A stretch of DNA of 64,000 nt, from positions 124,001 through 188,000 of the forward strand of contig NZ_AUEK01000013.1 in the NCBI RefSeq assembly GCF_000425945.1, in the 5' to 3' direction. Position numbers and translations under genes: made by a program. Numbering within the stretch: the stretch's first letter is position 1; each line of letters begins with the position of its first letter. This stretch comes from Candidatus Solirubrobacter pratensis. Its GTDB lineage: Bacteria > Actinomycetota > Thermoleophilia > Solirubrobacterales > Solirubrobacteraceae. Positions 22,761 to 30,815 of this stretch are shown one piece after another. The notes below the pieces were generated by a model that saw only the letters and a program-made list of their open reading frames with translations, did no database searches and was not told the DNA's origin.

Positions 22761-23444
22761 ATGGTCAGAAGATGGCTCACCTGCGGCCTTATAGCTGCCG
22801 GCATCATGGCCACGGCCACCGCATGCGGGAACTCGGCAGAGCGCGCGACCGGCAAGGAGCCAGTTGTTGCCAGCGGGCGAGCGCCGTCCGAGACGCTGTC
22901 CTCGCTGTTCCAAACGGCGCTTCCGAATGTCGAGGGCAAGACGTTCACCTCGGCGATCGTAGACTTCCCTCCAGGGGCACGTGCGGCGCCGCATCGTCAC
23001 GGCGCAGCTTTCGTTTATGCCTACGTGCTCGAGGGAACTGTCGCCAGCAGACTCGAGGGCGAGCCGACGCGTACCTACCACCAAGGCGAAAACTGGGTCG
23101 AACAGCCCGGCGCCCACCACGTGCTCACCGCAAATACCAACCGGACGAAACCAGCGAAGCTGCTCGTCGTCTTCATCTCACGCACGGGAGAAGCTCAAAG
23201 TCGACGATCCGGCAAAATAGGGGCATTCCAAGGGCATTCACTACCGATGTGTTCAGCATCGGAAGGTGACTCCGGCGGGCGAGGGCGAGGTCGTGCAGCG
23301 GCAATCTTTCAGCGGCGTCGACCTCACCGAAGTGTCGGTACACCTGAGCGAGTGTGCGAGCGCTACCCACGGGCACGGCGCTCCCCGCGGTCGGCGCCGG
23401 CATCCCGACGATCCTTCGCCGGCTACAGCCGCTCGCTCAACTAA
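22761..23444 (+). CDS. Cupin-domain lipoprotein with probable C-terminal frameshift
   Basis: 227 aa as it stands. The signal peptide MVRRWLTCGLIAAGIMATAT ends in the lipobox TATAC, so it would be anchored outside the membrane. The cupin spans about 50-145 (FPPGARAAPHRHGAAFVYAYVLEG, then ENWVEQPGAHHVLTAN), with metal-binding histidines. After LLVVFISRTGE the frame runs on into unrelated Arg-rich sequence, whereas the neighbouring frame gives KLKVDDPAK and a stop at 23220, which fits the natural end of such cupins. A one-base indel near 23190 is likely. The cupin core itself is intact. Confidence 0.7.
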   Translation: MVRRWLTCGLIAAGIMATATACGNSAERATGKEPVVASGRAPSETLSSLFQTALPNVEGKTFTSAIVDFPPGARAAPHRHGAAFVYAYVLEGTVASRLEGEPTRTYHQGENWVEQPGAHHVLTANTNRTKPAKLLVVFISRTGEAQSRRSGKIGAFQGHSLPMCSASEGDSGGRGRGRAAAIFQRRRPHRSVGTPERVCERYPRARRSPRSAPASRRSFAGYSRSLN

Positions 23445-23750
23445 CAGCGAGCGCTCCACCTGACAGGACACCAGGTCTCGACGACCGAAGGCTCGAAGGC
23501 GTCGAATATGGGCACTCTGGGCCGCTCCAGCGCTGCTGGGTCTCGCCCTCATTGCGAGAGCGACGATCTTCGAGCTCCTGCACCGTCGGCGCTTCGCGCT
23601 CGCCGACGTGGTGCCCATGCGGGCCCTCAGCGGACGCTTCATAGGGCGGAGCTTGCGGGACACCCGGACCCCACGGGCGGCATACATGTGGCCGCCGGCG
23701 GTGTGGCCCCTCTGGGGGTTCGGGTAGCGAAACGCCGGCCATGAATCCGT
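23445..23750. other. No gene seen
   Basis: Open frames here are short or antisense shadows without domain similarity. It lies between the cupin gene and the convergent hydrolase gene. No clear terminator. Confidence 0.35.
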
Positions 23751-24308
23751 CTATTGCGCCTGGAGGAAGTCGAGTACCCGGTTCGTGAGCAGGCGTGCCG
23801 TTTCGTCGTCGTGCTCGGCGAAGTAGTGCTCGGTCCCGGCGTAGACGAAGAGCTGGGCGTCGGGCACGGTCTCGGAGAGCCCTTGCGCGAACGCGAAGTC
23901 CTCGTCGCCCTCGAGAATGTGCAGCTGTAGCTCGACGCCGTTCGGCCAGGTCGCCGGCCAGTTGTCGCCCCACTCGCCGAGCGGCAGCGCCGCGTAGCAG
24001 AGCACGGCTCCCCGTGCGCCCGGGCGCGTCTGGGCAAGGGACTGCGCCGCCAGCACGCCGAGCGAGAACCCCACATACGTGACCTGCTGGGGAAGTGACG
24101 CGACGGCAGCACGGGCGCGTTCGACGACCGCCATCGGCCCCCCGAGCTGCTCTGAGTAGGCGACGCCGTCCTCAAGTTCGGAGAACGTTCGGCCGTCCAA
24201 GAGATCGGGCGTGTGCACTACGTGGCCGGCGGCCCGCAGCTCCTCGGCAAACCGGCGTAGCGGATGGGTCAACCCGAGCGCGTGATGAAAGACAACGACC
24301 TCGGCCAT
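23751..24308 (-). CDS. Dienelactone-hydrolase-like alpha/beta hydrolase
   Basis: A 185-aa compact alpha/beta hydrolase: EVVVFHHALGLTHPLRRFAE, HVVHTPDLLDGRTF, the nucleophile elbow VGFSLGVLAAQ (Ser, not the Cys of true dienelactone hydrolases), acid segment LEGDEDFAF and catalytic His in AGTEHYFAEHD. The family hydrolyses lactones or esters. ATG 24308 (MAEVVVF) matches the start of homology; an upstream in-frame ATG would add eight basic residues. Short length is normal for this DLH subgroup. Confidence 0.85.
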   Translation of the reverse strand: MAEVVVFHHALGLTHPLRRFAEELRAAGHVVHTPDLLDGRTFSELEDGVAYSEQLGGPMAVVERARAAVASLPQQVTYVGFSLGVLAAQSLAQTRPGARGAVLCYAALPLGEWGDNWPATWPNGVELQLHILEGDEDFAFAQGLSETVPDAQLFVYAGTEHYFAEHDDETARLLTNRVLDFLQAQ

Positions 24309-24509
24309 GCGGCGAAAGCGTAATCGCATCGCACGCCGTCGCGCCTCATCTCCGTCCCCCCTGACCGATCCTCTAACGGGACAGCCACATCTCGCGCTTT
24401 CGGACGAACGCGGGCGTCCCCCGCGTCCGCGCGCGCTGCGAGTCAATTGCGCCGTGATGTGTGACTCGCGTTTCGCGCGCGTAAGCACCAGCCGCGGCGG
24501 GACGGTCGG

Positions 24510-24830
24510 GTCCGATGTGGCCGCCTTGCGATCGCCCGGACGAGAGTTCGCGCCGTACCCGGCCCGACGACGGCGCGACCTCGCCCGCGAATGGCTGTCA
24601 CCGCCGCTCTGCGACCGCCGCGTGCGTCACGGCCTGCGGCGCTTCACCGCCTCGCTCGCGCCCGAGACGACGCTGCGCGCGGCCGAACGACTGCCCAGTT
24701 CGAGCGCCCCGCACTGATCGCCTGGTCGGCGGACGACCAGATCTTCCCGCTCGTGGACGCGAGGCGGCTCGCGGTAACGCTGCCCAGCAGCCGAGCTCAT
24801 GGACGACGAGGCGCCGGCCTGCGCTCGACC
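24510..24830 (+). pseudogene. Alpha/beta hydrolase C-terminal remnant, frameshifted
   Basis: One frame reads LAREWLSPPLCDRRVRHGLR and RFTASLAPETTLRAAERL; the continuation FERPALIAWSADDQIFPLVD and ARRLAVTLPSS is in another. Together these match the cap and acid-residue region of alpha/beta hydrolases (RPALIAWSADD carries the catalytic Asp). The nucleophile half is absent, and the end with the His is lost. Confidence 0.6.
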
Positions 24831-25106
24831 TAGCCGCGGACAACCGCGGCATAACCGCTCTCGTTGCTGGACGAGACCGTCGCGACCGGGAGCCAACGGC
24901 GGGAACTTTGTGGCATTCGCCGTCCAGACGGGGGCGCGACACGACGACCGCAAGGGCAACCCCTCGCTGTTCACTGACGGCCGGCGCCACGGTGTGCCTC
25001 GTGACCGGCCCGACCAGCGCGGCGGCGGGCAGCTCGCTCATGGTGAACACCGAGCGCAGGGTCGTTCACGAGCGGCCAAGTTCTCGACACCGCCGCCTCG
25101 CGGTCG
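24831..25106. other. No gene seen
   Basis: Frames on both strands lack recognisable motifs. The region lies between two remnants and is probably decayed coding sequence. Confidence 0.3.
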
Positions 25107-25250
25107 ATGACGCACACCCCGGGCGCGGCGACCTGCTCGCCCACGTTGGCGTCAAAGATCGGCGATCTCGCGCGTTTCGGGTCGCCACGCAAGCTGATCG
25201 GCTACGCCGCCTGGCCCCGTCGGCACACCGACCACAACCACGGCCTCCGG
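25107..25250 (+). pseudogene. IS110-family transposase C-terminal fragment
   Basis: The translation reads TPGAATCSPTLASKIGDLAR followed by FGSPRKLIGYAAWPRR, the helix-hairpin-helix and the IGDxxRFxSPxKLxxYAG motif of the Transposase_20 domain of IS110 elements. The DEDD catalytic domain is missing, the usual 'YAGL' is altered, and no terminal structures are visible. Evidence of past insertion. Confidence 0.55.
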
Positions 25251-25413
25251 TCCAACCGCGCCGTTGACACCAAGGCGACGCTCGACGAGAAAGCGGGAGC
25301 CCGCTGGCGGGCGTGTCTGTAGGCCGGGCCGGGTGGGCGCGCTGCTCTCGCGAGGGCTGGTGTTAGGTCCCTGCGGCGGAGTAGGCTCGCCAAGCAGACG
25401 ACGAGGAGGAGCC

Positions 25414-25731
25414 ATGTCAGTCATCGTCACCCTGCGCGTGAGCGGCGATCCAGCGAGGTTCGAGCAGGCGACCGCCGCGCACGCCGACGCGATCGGTCGC
25501 ATTATGGACGTCGCTAAGCGTCACGGGCTCATCGCCCATCGCTGGTACGGCGCCGATGGCCAATACATGGCCGTCGACGAATGGCCCGACGCGGACAGCT
25601 TCCACGCCTTCTTCAATGAGGCCCGACCCGACATCGGCCCGGTCATGCAGGCCGCCGGCGTGACCTCTCCACCGGAAACGACGTTCTGGCGCGCGCTCGA
25701 CACCGGCGACGCCGTCGGCTGGGGGGCCTGA
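25414..25731 (+). CDS. Small antibiotic-biosynthesis-monooxygenase-like protein
   Basis: 105 aa, single dimeric alpha-beta-barrel domain: MSVIVTLRVSGDPARFEQAT, GLIAHRWYGADGQYMAVDEWPDADSFHAFF. Related proteins act as cofactor-free quinol monooxygenases or have no known function. ATG 25414 is preceded by a strong GAGGAGGA. The C-terminal segment (TTFWRALDTGDAVGW) is typical of a group of actinobacterial hypothetical proteins. Stand-alone gene. Confidence 0.75.
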   Translation: MSVIVTLRVSGDPARFEQATAAHADAIGRIMDVAKRHGLIAHRWYGADGQYMAVDEWPDADSFHAFFNEARPDIGPVMQAAGVTSPPETTFWRALDTGDAVGWGA

Positions 25732-25811
25732 CGAGCGAGGGTGCGCGCTCGACGATCCGCTCGCCGGGAGTAGGAGTTCTCGGTGGTCCGCCTGCACGCC
25801 GGTGGTCGCCG

Positions 25812-26507
25812 TCACAGCGCGAGGATCAGGTCGCGGACGGCGGCGGGCTGGGAGAGGAAGGGGTGGTGGCCGGCGTCGAGTTCCACGACGCTGCCCGCCC
25901 GACCGGCGAACTGGCGCTGCAACTCGGCGGGGGTGCCGTGGTCCTCGGCGCAGACGAGGTACGTCGAGGGCACCTGCTGCCAGGCCGCCGACTGCACCGG
26001 CTGCTCGAGCACCGCCAGGCTCTGGCGGGCCGTCTTGTCCATGGCCCCTCGCTGGATCTCCGGGTCGCAGTCCTGTAAGAACGTCTCAGCCAAGGCGTCC
26101 GGTCGCACGCTGAAGGTGCCGCCCTCGGGGTCGAAGTCGAGGAACGGGGCGGGCTCCTCCCCGCCGAAGGAGGAGAGGCTCTGCCCGACCTCGGGCAGGT
26201 AGCTGGACACGAGCAGCAGATGGCGCACGGGCTCGACGCCCGCCGCTGCCTCCGCGGTGACGATCCCGCCGTAGCTGTGGGCGACCACCACGGTCGGCTC
26301 GTCGCTCGCGATCAAGACGCGCCGGACCGCGGCGACATCCTCGGCCAGCCCGGGCCCTCCCGCATCCATCCACACACCCGTCTCGCCGCAACTCGGCAGG
26401 GCGGGCGCCTCGCTGGCGAGGCCCTGCTCGGCCAGCAGCTCACCGGTTCGGTGCCACCACCACGATCCGTCCTTCACGCATGCCCCGTGCACGAAAACGA
26501 TCCGCAT
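25812..26507 (-). CDS. Alpha/beta hydrolase (esterase-like, salicylate-esterase type)
   Basis: 231 aa. Oxyanion motif VFVHGACVKDGSWWW, nucleophile VVAHSYGGIVTAEAA (Ser), acid YLVCAEDHGTP and His in LDAGHHPFLSQPAAV make a complete catalytic triad. The fold is that of plant-type esterases and many actinobacterial homologues. A strong AGGAGG sits five bases before ATG 26507; the adjacent ATG 26510 is too close to it. It is divergent from the TetR gene with a shared palindrome between them, so it is the probable target of that repressor. Confidence 0.9.
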   Translation of the reverse strand: MRIVFVHGACVKDGSWWWHRTGELLAEQGLASEAPALPSCGETGVWMDAGGPGLAEDVAAVRRVLIASDEPTVVVAHSYGGIVTAEAAAGVEPVRHLLLVSSYLPEVGQSLSSFGGEEPAPFLDFDPEGGTFSVRPDALAETFLQDCDPEIQRGAMDKTARQSLAVLEQPVQSAAWQQVPSTYLVCAEDHGTPAELQRQFAGRAGSVVELDAGHHPFLSQPAAVRDLILAL

Positions 26508-26544
26508 CATGACCTCCTCGTGGTGTGTCGATCTACCGTCGAGC

Positions 26545-26566
26545 AACGATAGACGTACCGATCGTT
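26545..26566. promoter_or_regulatory. Candidate TetR operator
   Basis: AACGAT (26545-26550), ten bases, ATCGTT (26561-26566): a perfect 6-bp inverted repeat centred between the divergent hydrolase and TetR genes. Spacing and place fit TetR-type autoregulation. Confidence 0.55.
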
Positions 26567-26584
26567 ACGTGAAAACATGAGGCG

Positions 26585-27133
26585 ATGGGCAGGCAGCGCC
26601 AACCCCAAATCAGACAGCGGCTCCTCGACGCGTGCACCGACCACGCGCTCGAGCACGGGCTCCCGGACCGGCTTGGGCCGCTGGCCGCCGCCGCAGGCAC
26701 GTCGAACCGGATGCTGATCTACCACTTCGGGACCCGTGACGGACTGTTCCGCGAGGTCCTCGGACAGGCCCGCCGGCGCCAGGTCGAGGCCTTCACCGAC
26801 GTCATACGCCTGCGACCCGACGAGCCCTATCCGACCACCCTGGCCCGCGCCTGGTCCGTGATCTCCGGGCCGCAGGGCGAGCCCTACCTCCGTATGTTCG
26901 GCCGGCTCCACGACACCGCGGGAGAACCGCTCTGGCCCGGCTTCCGGCGGGCCGCGACGACCGACTGGCTCGCACCACTCGAGGAAGGCATGCGCAGTCT
27001 CGGCCGACCCGAGCTGGCGACCGTCGTGCTCGCCGTCATCCGCGGCCTGCTCACGGACCTCGACGCCACCGGCGACACCGCACGCACCGACCGGGCCTTC
27101 CACGACTTCCTCGCCACCATCGATAGCGCCTGA
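26585..27133 (+). CDS. TetR-family transcriptional regulator
   Basis: 182 aa. N-terminal HTH (IRQRLLDACTDHALEHGLPD, LGPLAAAAGTSNRMLIYHFGTRDGLFREVL) is characteristic TetR. The C-terminal ligand domain is short and resembles actinobacterial TetR_C_33-type regulators. Divergent from the alpha/beta hydrolase; the inverted repeat between them is the likely binding site. Ligand unknown, perhaps the ester substrate of the hydrolase. Confidence 0.92.
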   Translation: MGRQRQPQIRQRLLDACTDHALEHGLPDRLGPLAAAAGTSNRMLIYHFGTRDGLFREVLGQARRRQVEAFTDVIRLRPDEPYPTTLARAWSVISGPQGEPYLRMFGRLHDTAGEPLWPGFRRAATTDWLAPLEEGMRSLGRPELATVVLAVIRGLLTDLDATGDTARTDRAFHDFLATIDSA

Positions 27134-27697
27134 CGACCCGGAAGGACGCTGCCGCGGCGCAGCCTCCTCATCGGCACAGGCGCCGCCAACTTCGCCGACG
27201 TGGGACCCGGCTCGATCACAAAGGTCCACGGCGGCTATCGAGTCACGGCCTTCGTTCCCGACGGCACTCCCAACGCGCGGGTCCGCTTCGGCTCCACCAC
27301 GCGCCATGGCTCTCATGGGCTTGGCGCGGGCATCGGGCGATGCGACCGCCTCCATGGCGACCGGCCGGGTGCTCGCTGGTGGTGACGGCGAGCGTGTCGA
27401 TGCCGGACTGGTAGCGAACGTACGCGATGCGGTCGCCGTCGCGCGACGCCGTCAACGCGTCGCCGATCGGCACGTCCGCGGGCGACGCGCCGCCGTCCAG
27501 CCGCGCGGAGCGGAAGACGGAGTTGGCGCGAGAACGCGACCGCCCAGAAGCGCGCTCGTCGGGATAGCCGCGGAACCGTCGGGATCGCTGTGCGGAGCGG
27601 GGAGCGTGTGTTGAACATGCATCGGGGGCCTCTTTCTCTCGTGTGCTGACGAGGCATGGCCTGCGCTCCGGGCGTCGCGGTCGCACCCGGGCACGCC
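27134..27697. other. Decayed region with possible beta-propeller remnant
   Basis: No intact gene. On the minus strand at about 27374-27520 one frame reads IGDALTASRDGDRIAYVRYQ followed by SGIDTLAVT, in the style of TolB/WD-like beta-propeller blades. On the plus strand 27160-27300 reads ANFADVGPGSITKVHGGYRV without recognisable family. Both look like fragments. Confidence 0.3.
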
Positions 27698-28543
27698 CTA
27701 GTCGTCACCCGGGAGGCGCCACTCGGCCAGCCTCGCGCCCAGCGCCAACTCCGCGTCCCGAGTCTGCAAGCCGCGCTGCATCGCGGCTTGGATCCGGTGC
27801 TGCGCCGCCCGGTCGCGCACACCCTCGCCGAAGAGATCGCTGTCGCGACGGAACTCATCGGCGGGCGCGAGCGCGATGGCGTTCACGCGCTCCTTGACGA
27901 TCGCCTGGCCCGCCGCCGGGAACGCCGCGATCCGGTGCGCGAGCGAGGAGACGAACTCGCCGAGCCGATCGGCGGGCAACGCCCGATTGACCCAGCCATA
28001 GCGCTCCGCAAGCTCCGCGTCGTAGTCGTCGGCGCTCAGCATGACCTCGAGCGCGCGAGCACGACCCATGAGGCGCGTGAGGTGCTGCGCGGCCCCACCG
28101 CCCGGCAGCAGACCGAACGCCGGCTCGAACTGCCCGAAGACCGCCGACTCGCGCGCGGCGAAACGCATGTCGCACGCCAGCACGAACTCGCTGCCGGCAC
28201 CGCGGACCCGACCCTCGATCTGCGCGATGCTGACCAGGCGGCTGGCGCCGAGATGATGAAACAGCGCCGCGATCGACGGCTCGCCGGTGAGCTTCGCCGC
28301 CTCCGCGCGGTACTCGCCGATCCGCGTCACGTCGACGTGGGCGACGAAGTAGTCGGGATCGCCACTCGTGAACACGAGCACCTGAACGGCATCATCGGCC
28401 TCGGCCCGCAGAATGAGCGAGACCAGGTCGCGGACCAACTCCGGCCCGAGCAGGTTCATGGGCGGCGCCGCGATGTCCGCGAACAGCACGGACCCTTCGC
28501 TGCGCACCGCGATGGTCGGGGAGGCAGCGTTCGATGCGGTCAT
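27698..28543 (-). CDS. Enoyl-CoA hydratase/isomerase family protein
   Basis: 281 aa, crotonase fold. VLFADIAAPPMNLLGPELVRDL, LVFTSGDPDYFVAHVDVTRI, the oxyanion-hole segment QIEGRVRGAGSEFVLACDMRFAA and FGLLPGGGAAQHLTRLMGRARALEVML. The family hydrates or isomerises acyl-CoA esters; the A-x-G-G of the oxyanion hole reads RVRGAGSE, slightly unusual, so activity may differ. ATG 28543 follows a clear GAAAGGACC. Stand-alone gene on the minus strand. Confidence 0.88.
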   Translation of the reverse strand: MTASNAASPTIAVRSEGSVLFADIAAPPMNLLGPELVRDLVSLILRAEADDAVQVLVFTSGDPDYFVAHVDVTRIGEYRAEAAKLTGEPSIAALFHHLGASRLVSIAQIEGRVRGAGSEFVLACDMRFAARESAVFGQFEPAFGLLPGGGAAQHLTRLMGRARALEVMLSADDYDAELAERYGWVNRALPADRLGEFVSSLAHRIAAFPAAGQAIVKERVNAIALAPADEFRRDSDLFGEGVRDRAAQHRIQAAMQRGLQTRDAELALGARLAEWRLPGDD

Positions 28544-28850
28544 CGTCGTGGTCCTTTCACTCGCCGCCGAACACATCGGGGCGATGGCTGCTGCACCGAA
28601 TGGTGATCGTTGCGGGCACCTCAGGCGGTTGCGAAGGCAGAGGCCGTGCGAGCAACGCGGCCGGTCGGAACCCCCACGCTCTGTCGCTCCTGCTCGCCCA
28701 GGCAAAGGAGGGCCTCGGCCGCCTCTAACGATCTGCGAGACCGTGACGCCCTCCCGATCGACGCCCGCTTTCGTCTTCCCGTGACGTGCACCAGCGCCTT
28801 GCCTGAACTCGGCGTCGCGCGCTCTGCTCGTCGATCCGTGCGGCCTTGGC

Positions 28851-28877
28851 TGTCACGTTTCCAGCCCGCGGCGTGTC
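28851..28877 (+). promoter_or_regulatory. Weak candidate ECF41-like promoter before VOC gene
   Basis: TGTCACG (28851-28857), 16 bases, TGTC (28874-28877), 36 bases before ATG 28914. It differs from the ECF41 consensus TGTCACA-N16-CGTC at two positions. Spacing and location match the better site at 2590-2616, but chance is possible. Confidence 0.2.
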
Positions 28878-28913
28878 ATGGGAGCAGTGACCACGACCAC
28901 CGGAGGAACAGCG

Positions 28914-29291
28914 ATGCTGGACAAGGTCTTCTACACGAGCGTGCTCGTCAGCGACCAGGACAAGGCGCTCGACTTCTATACGAACGTCCTTGGCCTGGAA
29001 AAGCGGGTTGAGAACCCGACACCCGACGGGCCGCGGTTTCTGACCGTCGGCGTCGAGGGGGACGACTTCCAGCTGGTTCTCTGGCCCGGGACACCGGGGC
29101 AGGCCGAGCCGGCGATGGGACGCCCCCCGGCGTCGATCACGATCGAGACCCACGATTGCCGGAAGACGGTCGAGGAGCTGAAGTCGCGCGGCGTCGAGTT
29201 CGTCTCGGACGTGCTCGAGTTTCCCTGGGGCTACGTCGCGCAGTTCCAGGACCCGGACGGCAACCGGCTACAGATACGACAGGGCCGCTAG
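28914..29291 (+). CDS. VOC (glyoxalase/bleomycin-resistance) family protein
   Basis: 125 aa. Typical VOC halves: LDKVFYTSVLVSDQDKALDFYTNVLG and VEELKSRGVEFVSDVLEFPWGYVAQFQDPDGN, with GxxxxFxDPDGN closing. The family includes glyoxalases, dioxygenases and antibiotic-binding proteins; many small actinobacterial members are uncharacterised. ATG 28914 follows CGGAGGA at good spacing. The 370 bp upstream contain no gene; a hairpin lies 40 bp downstream. Confidence 0.9.
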   Translation: MLDKVFYTSVLVSDQDKALDFYTNVLGLEKRVENPTPDGPRFLTVGVEGDDFQLVLWPGTPGQAEPAMGRPPASITIETHDCRKTVEELKSRGVEFVSDVLEFPWGYVAQFQDPDGNRLQIRQGR

Positions 29292-29332
29292 TCCGCAGAG
29301 CGGCAACGGCTCAGCGCCGCGGTCGCCCGGCG

Positions 29333-29359
29333 CTACCCGAGATCGAGCACCTCGGGTAG
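29333..29359 (+). terminator. 9-bp perfect hairpin after VOC gene
   Basis: CTACCCGAG (29333-29341), loop ATCGAGCAC... closing with CTCGGGTAG (29351-29359). Located 41 bases after the VOC stop. No T-tract, as is common in GC-rich actinobacterial terminators. Confidence 0.6.
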
Positions 29360-29974
29360 CCGCCGGCGCGGTCGGCGCCGCCCGTGCTCCTTTGCGCACC
29401 GGGTATCTCGCGATCTGCGGTGGGCACACGCTTTGCGCGTACGGGGCGCCTGCTCTGCCTCGGCGCGCCGGAGGTCAGCCGGACGGCTGATCTGGTGCCT
29501 GCAATGGACGACCACAGAAGCGCCACCCGGCGGACCCGTTGTACCGGTGTATAGGCACGACGTCGGCCCGGCGCGAGCTCCCGATCGGGGTCGATCTCGA
29601 GCACAGTCGCCATAGCGATGAGGCACACGCGATGGCAAGCGGGCTCAACCGCCGCGTGGTGGGCGACGAGCGTGCTCCTGGGTCTCGTGCGCGAAGATGA
29701 TCGCTCGCGCGCGAACCGCCCGTGTCGGTGATCGAGCGTGACCGGCGCCGTCACCGCTCGCGGGGTCTCCGCGTCGATCGCGACCGCCATGCGAGATAGG
29801 CCCGCATCCCTTACCCGCGCAGTTCGCCGATCCCACAGCCCGGCTGCGGTCCGCGATTCGCGGCTCGCGCGGTCTCCGCATCGCGCTTGAACAGCCGACG
29901 TAGCGCGTCCCCTTCAAGAGCAAGGAAGCGGTGACGATCCGGCGGCGACGGTGGACACTTCGCCGTGCAACCCG
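29360..29974. other. 615 bp without recognisable gene
   Basis: Frames on both strands give Arg/Ala-rich products with no domain similarity. The base composition is slightly lower in GC than in the flanking genes. Nothing specific recognised. Confidence 0.4.
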
Positions 29975-30631
29975 TCAAGCCGCGAGCGAGCTGACGTCCC
30001 CGCCGGTCGCGCTCGGCGCGGTTGCCCGGAACAGCCGGTCGAGCGTCCGTGCGCGCACCGGCCCGATGCCGCGTACCTCGAGCAACTCCTCACGCCGGGC
30101 AGCGAAGACGTGCTCGAGCGAGCCGAAGTGCGCGAGCAGCCGGCCGGCACCGACCGTGGAGATCCCCGGCAGCGAGCGCAGGACGTCCTCGGCGGTCTGG
30201 AGGTCGTCTTCGGTCGCGCGGCGCACACGCGGCGTGCCGCGCGGCTCGGACGCAGGCTTGCCTTCCAGCCGGTACAGCCGCGCGATCCACTCGGCCGTGT
30301 CCTGCGCGCCCCCGGTGCGCAGCACGCTCGCGCCGAGCGTGAGCGCACGGCCGAGCGCGCCCTGCCACGCCGCCTCGTGCATGTGCACCGGCGCGCCCTC
30401 GACGATCAGCACCACCGACGGATACGCATCGGCGAGCCGCGCAAGCTGCTCGAACAGCCGCCGATCCTTGATCGACGCGGCAAGGTCCGCCGGACCCTTA
30501 CGTTCAACGACCAGCCGATCCGACACCACGTAGTCACCCGCCGGCAGCCGGGTGCCGTGCACGTCGACCCCAAGCCGCTCCAACTCGCCGGGAACGCCGG
30601 ACCGCCGTTCGCCGTGGTCGAAGAGCAGCAT
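29975..30631 (-). CDS. ERCC4/XPF-like structure-specific endonuclease with tandem HhH
   Basis: A 218-aa protein with the architecture of archaeal XPF (without helicase). Residues 1-130: ERCC4 nuclease domain, with LLFDHGERRSG at the start, GDYVVSDRLVVERKGPADLAASIKDRRLFEQ containing the catalytic GDY and ERKxxxD motifs, and YPSVVLIVEGAP. Residues about 150-205: (HhH)2 domain, LRSLPGISTVGAGRLLAHFG and EELLEVRGIGPVRARTLDRL. XPF-type nucleases dimerise and cut near ds/ss junctions in eukaryotic and archaeal repair. Bacterial copies exist but are rare and poorly studied. All catalytic residues are present, so it is probably active. It is divergent from the APC permease. Confidence 0.9.
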   Translation of the reverse strand: MLLFDHGERRSGVPGELERLGVDVHGTRLPAGDYVVSDRLVVERKGPADLAASIKDRRLFEQLARLADAYPSVVLIVEGAPVHMHEAAWQGALGRALTLGASVLRTGGAQDTAEWIARLYRLEGKPASEPRGTPRVRRATEDDLQTAEDVLRSLPGISTVGAGRLLAHFGSLEHVFAARREELLEVRGIGPVRARTLDRLFRATAPSATGGDVSSLAA

Positions 30632-30760
30632 GCTCCGTGACTACCCGCAACGAAGAGCACCACGCTGCCGCTTAGCCGTGCCGGGCACCGGCACGCGCGC
30701 GCGGCCCTTCAGGTCCCCGGTGACCTGCGGAGCGTGGGCGCCCCCTCCCCCGCGCGACAG

Positions 30761-30773
30761 GTTTCTGAGAAAC
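30761..30773. promoter_or_regulatory. Short palindrome upstream of permease
   Basis: GTTTCT-G-AGAAAC, 43 bases before the permease ATG. The AT content is unusual for this DNA; candidate operator or coincidence. Confidence 0.3.
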
Positions 30774-30815
30774 TGCGCCCTGCTCCGGCGAGCAGTCGAT
30801 CACGAGGAGGTCGCG

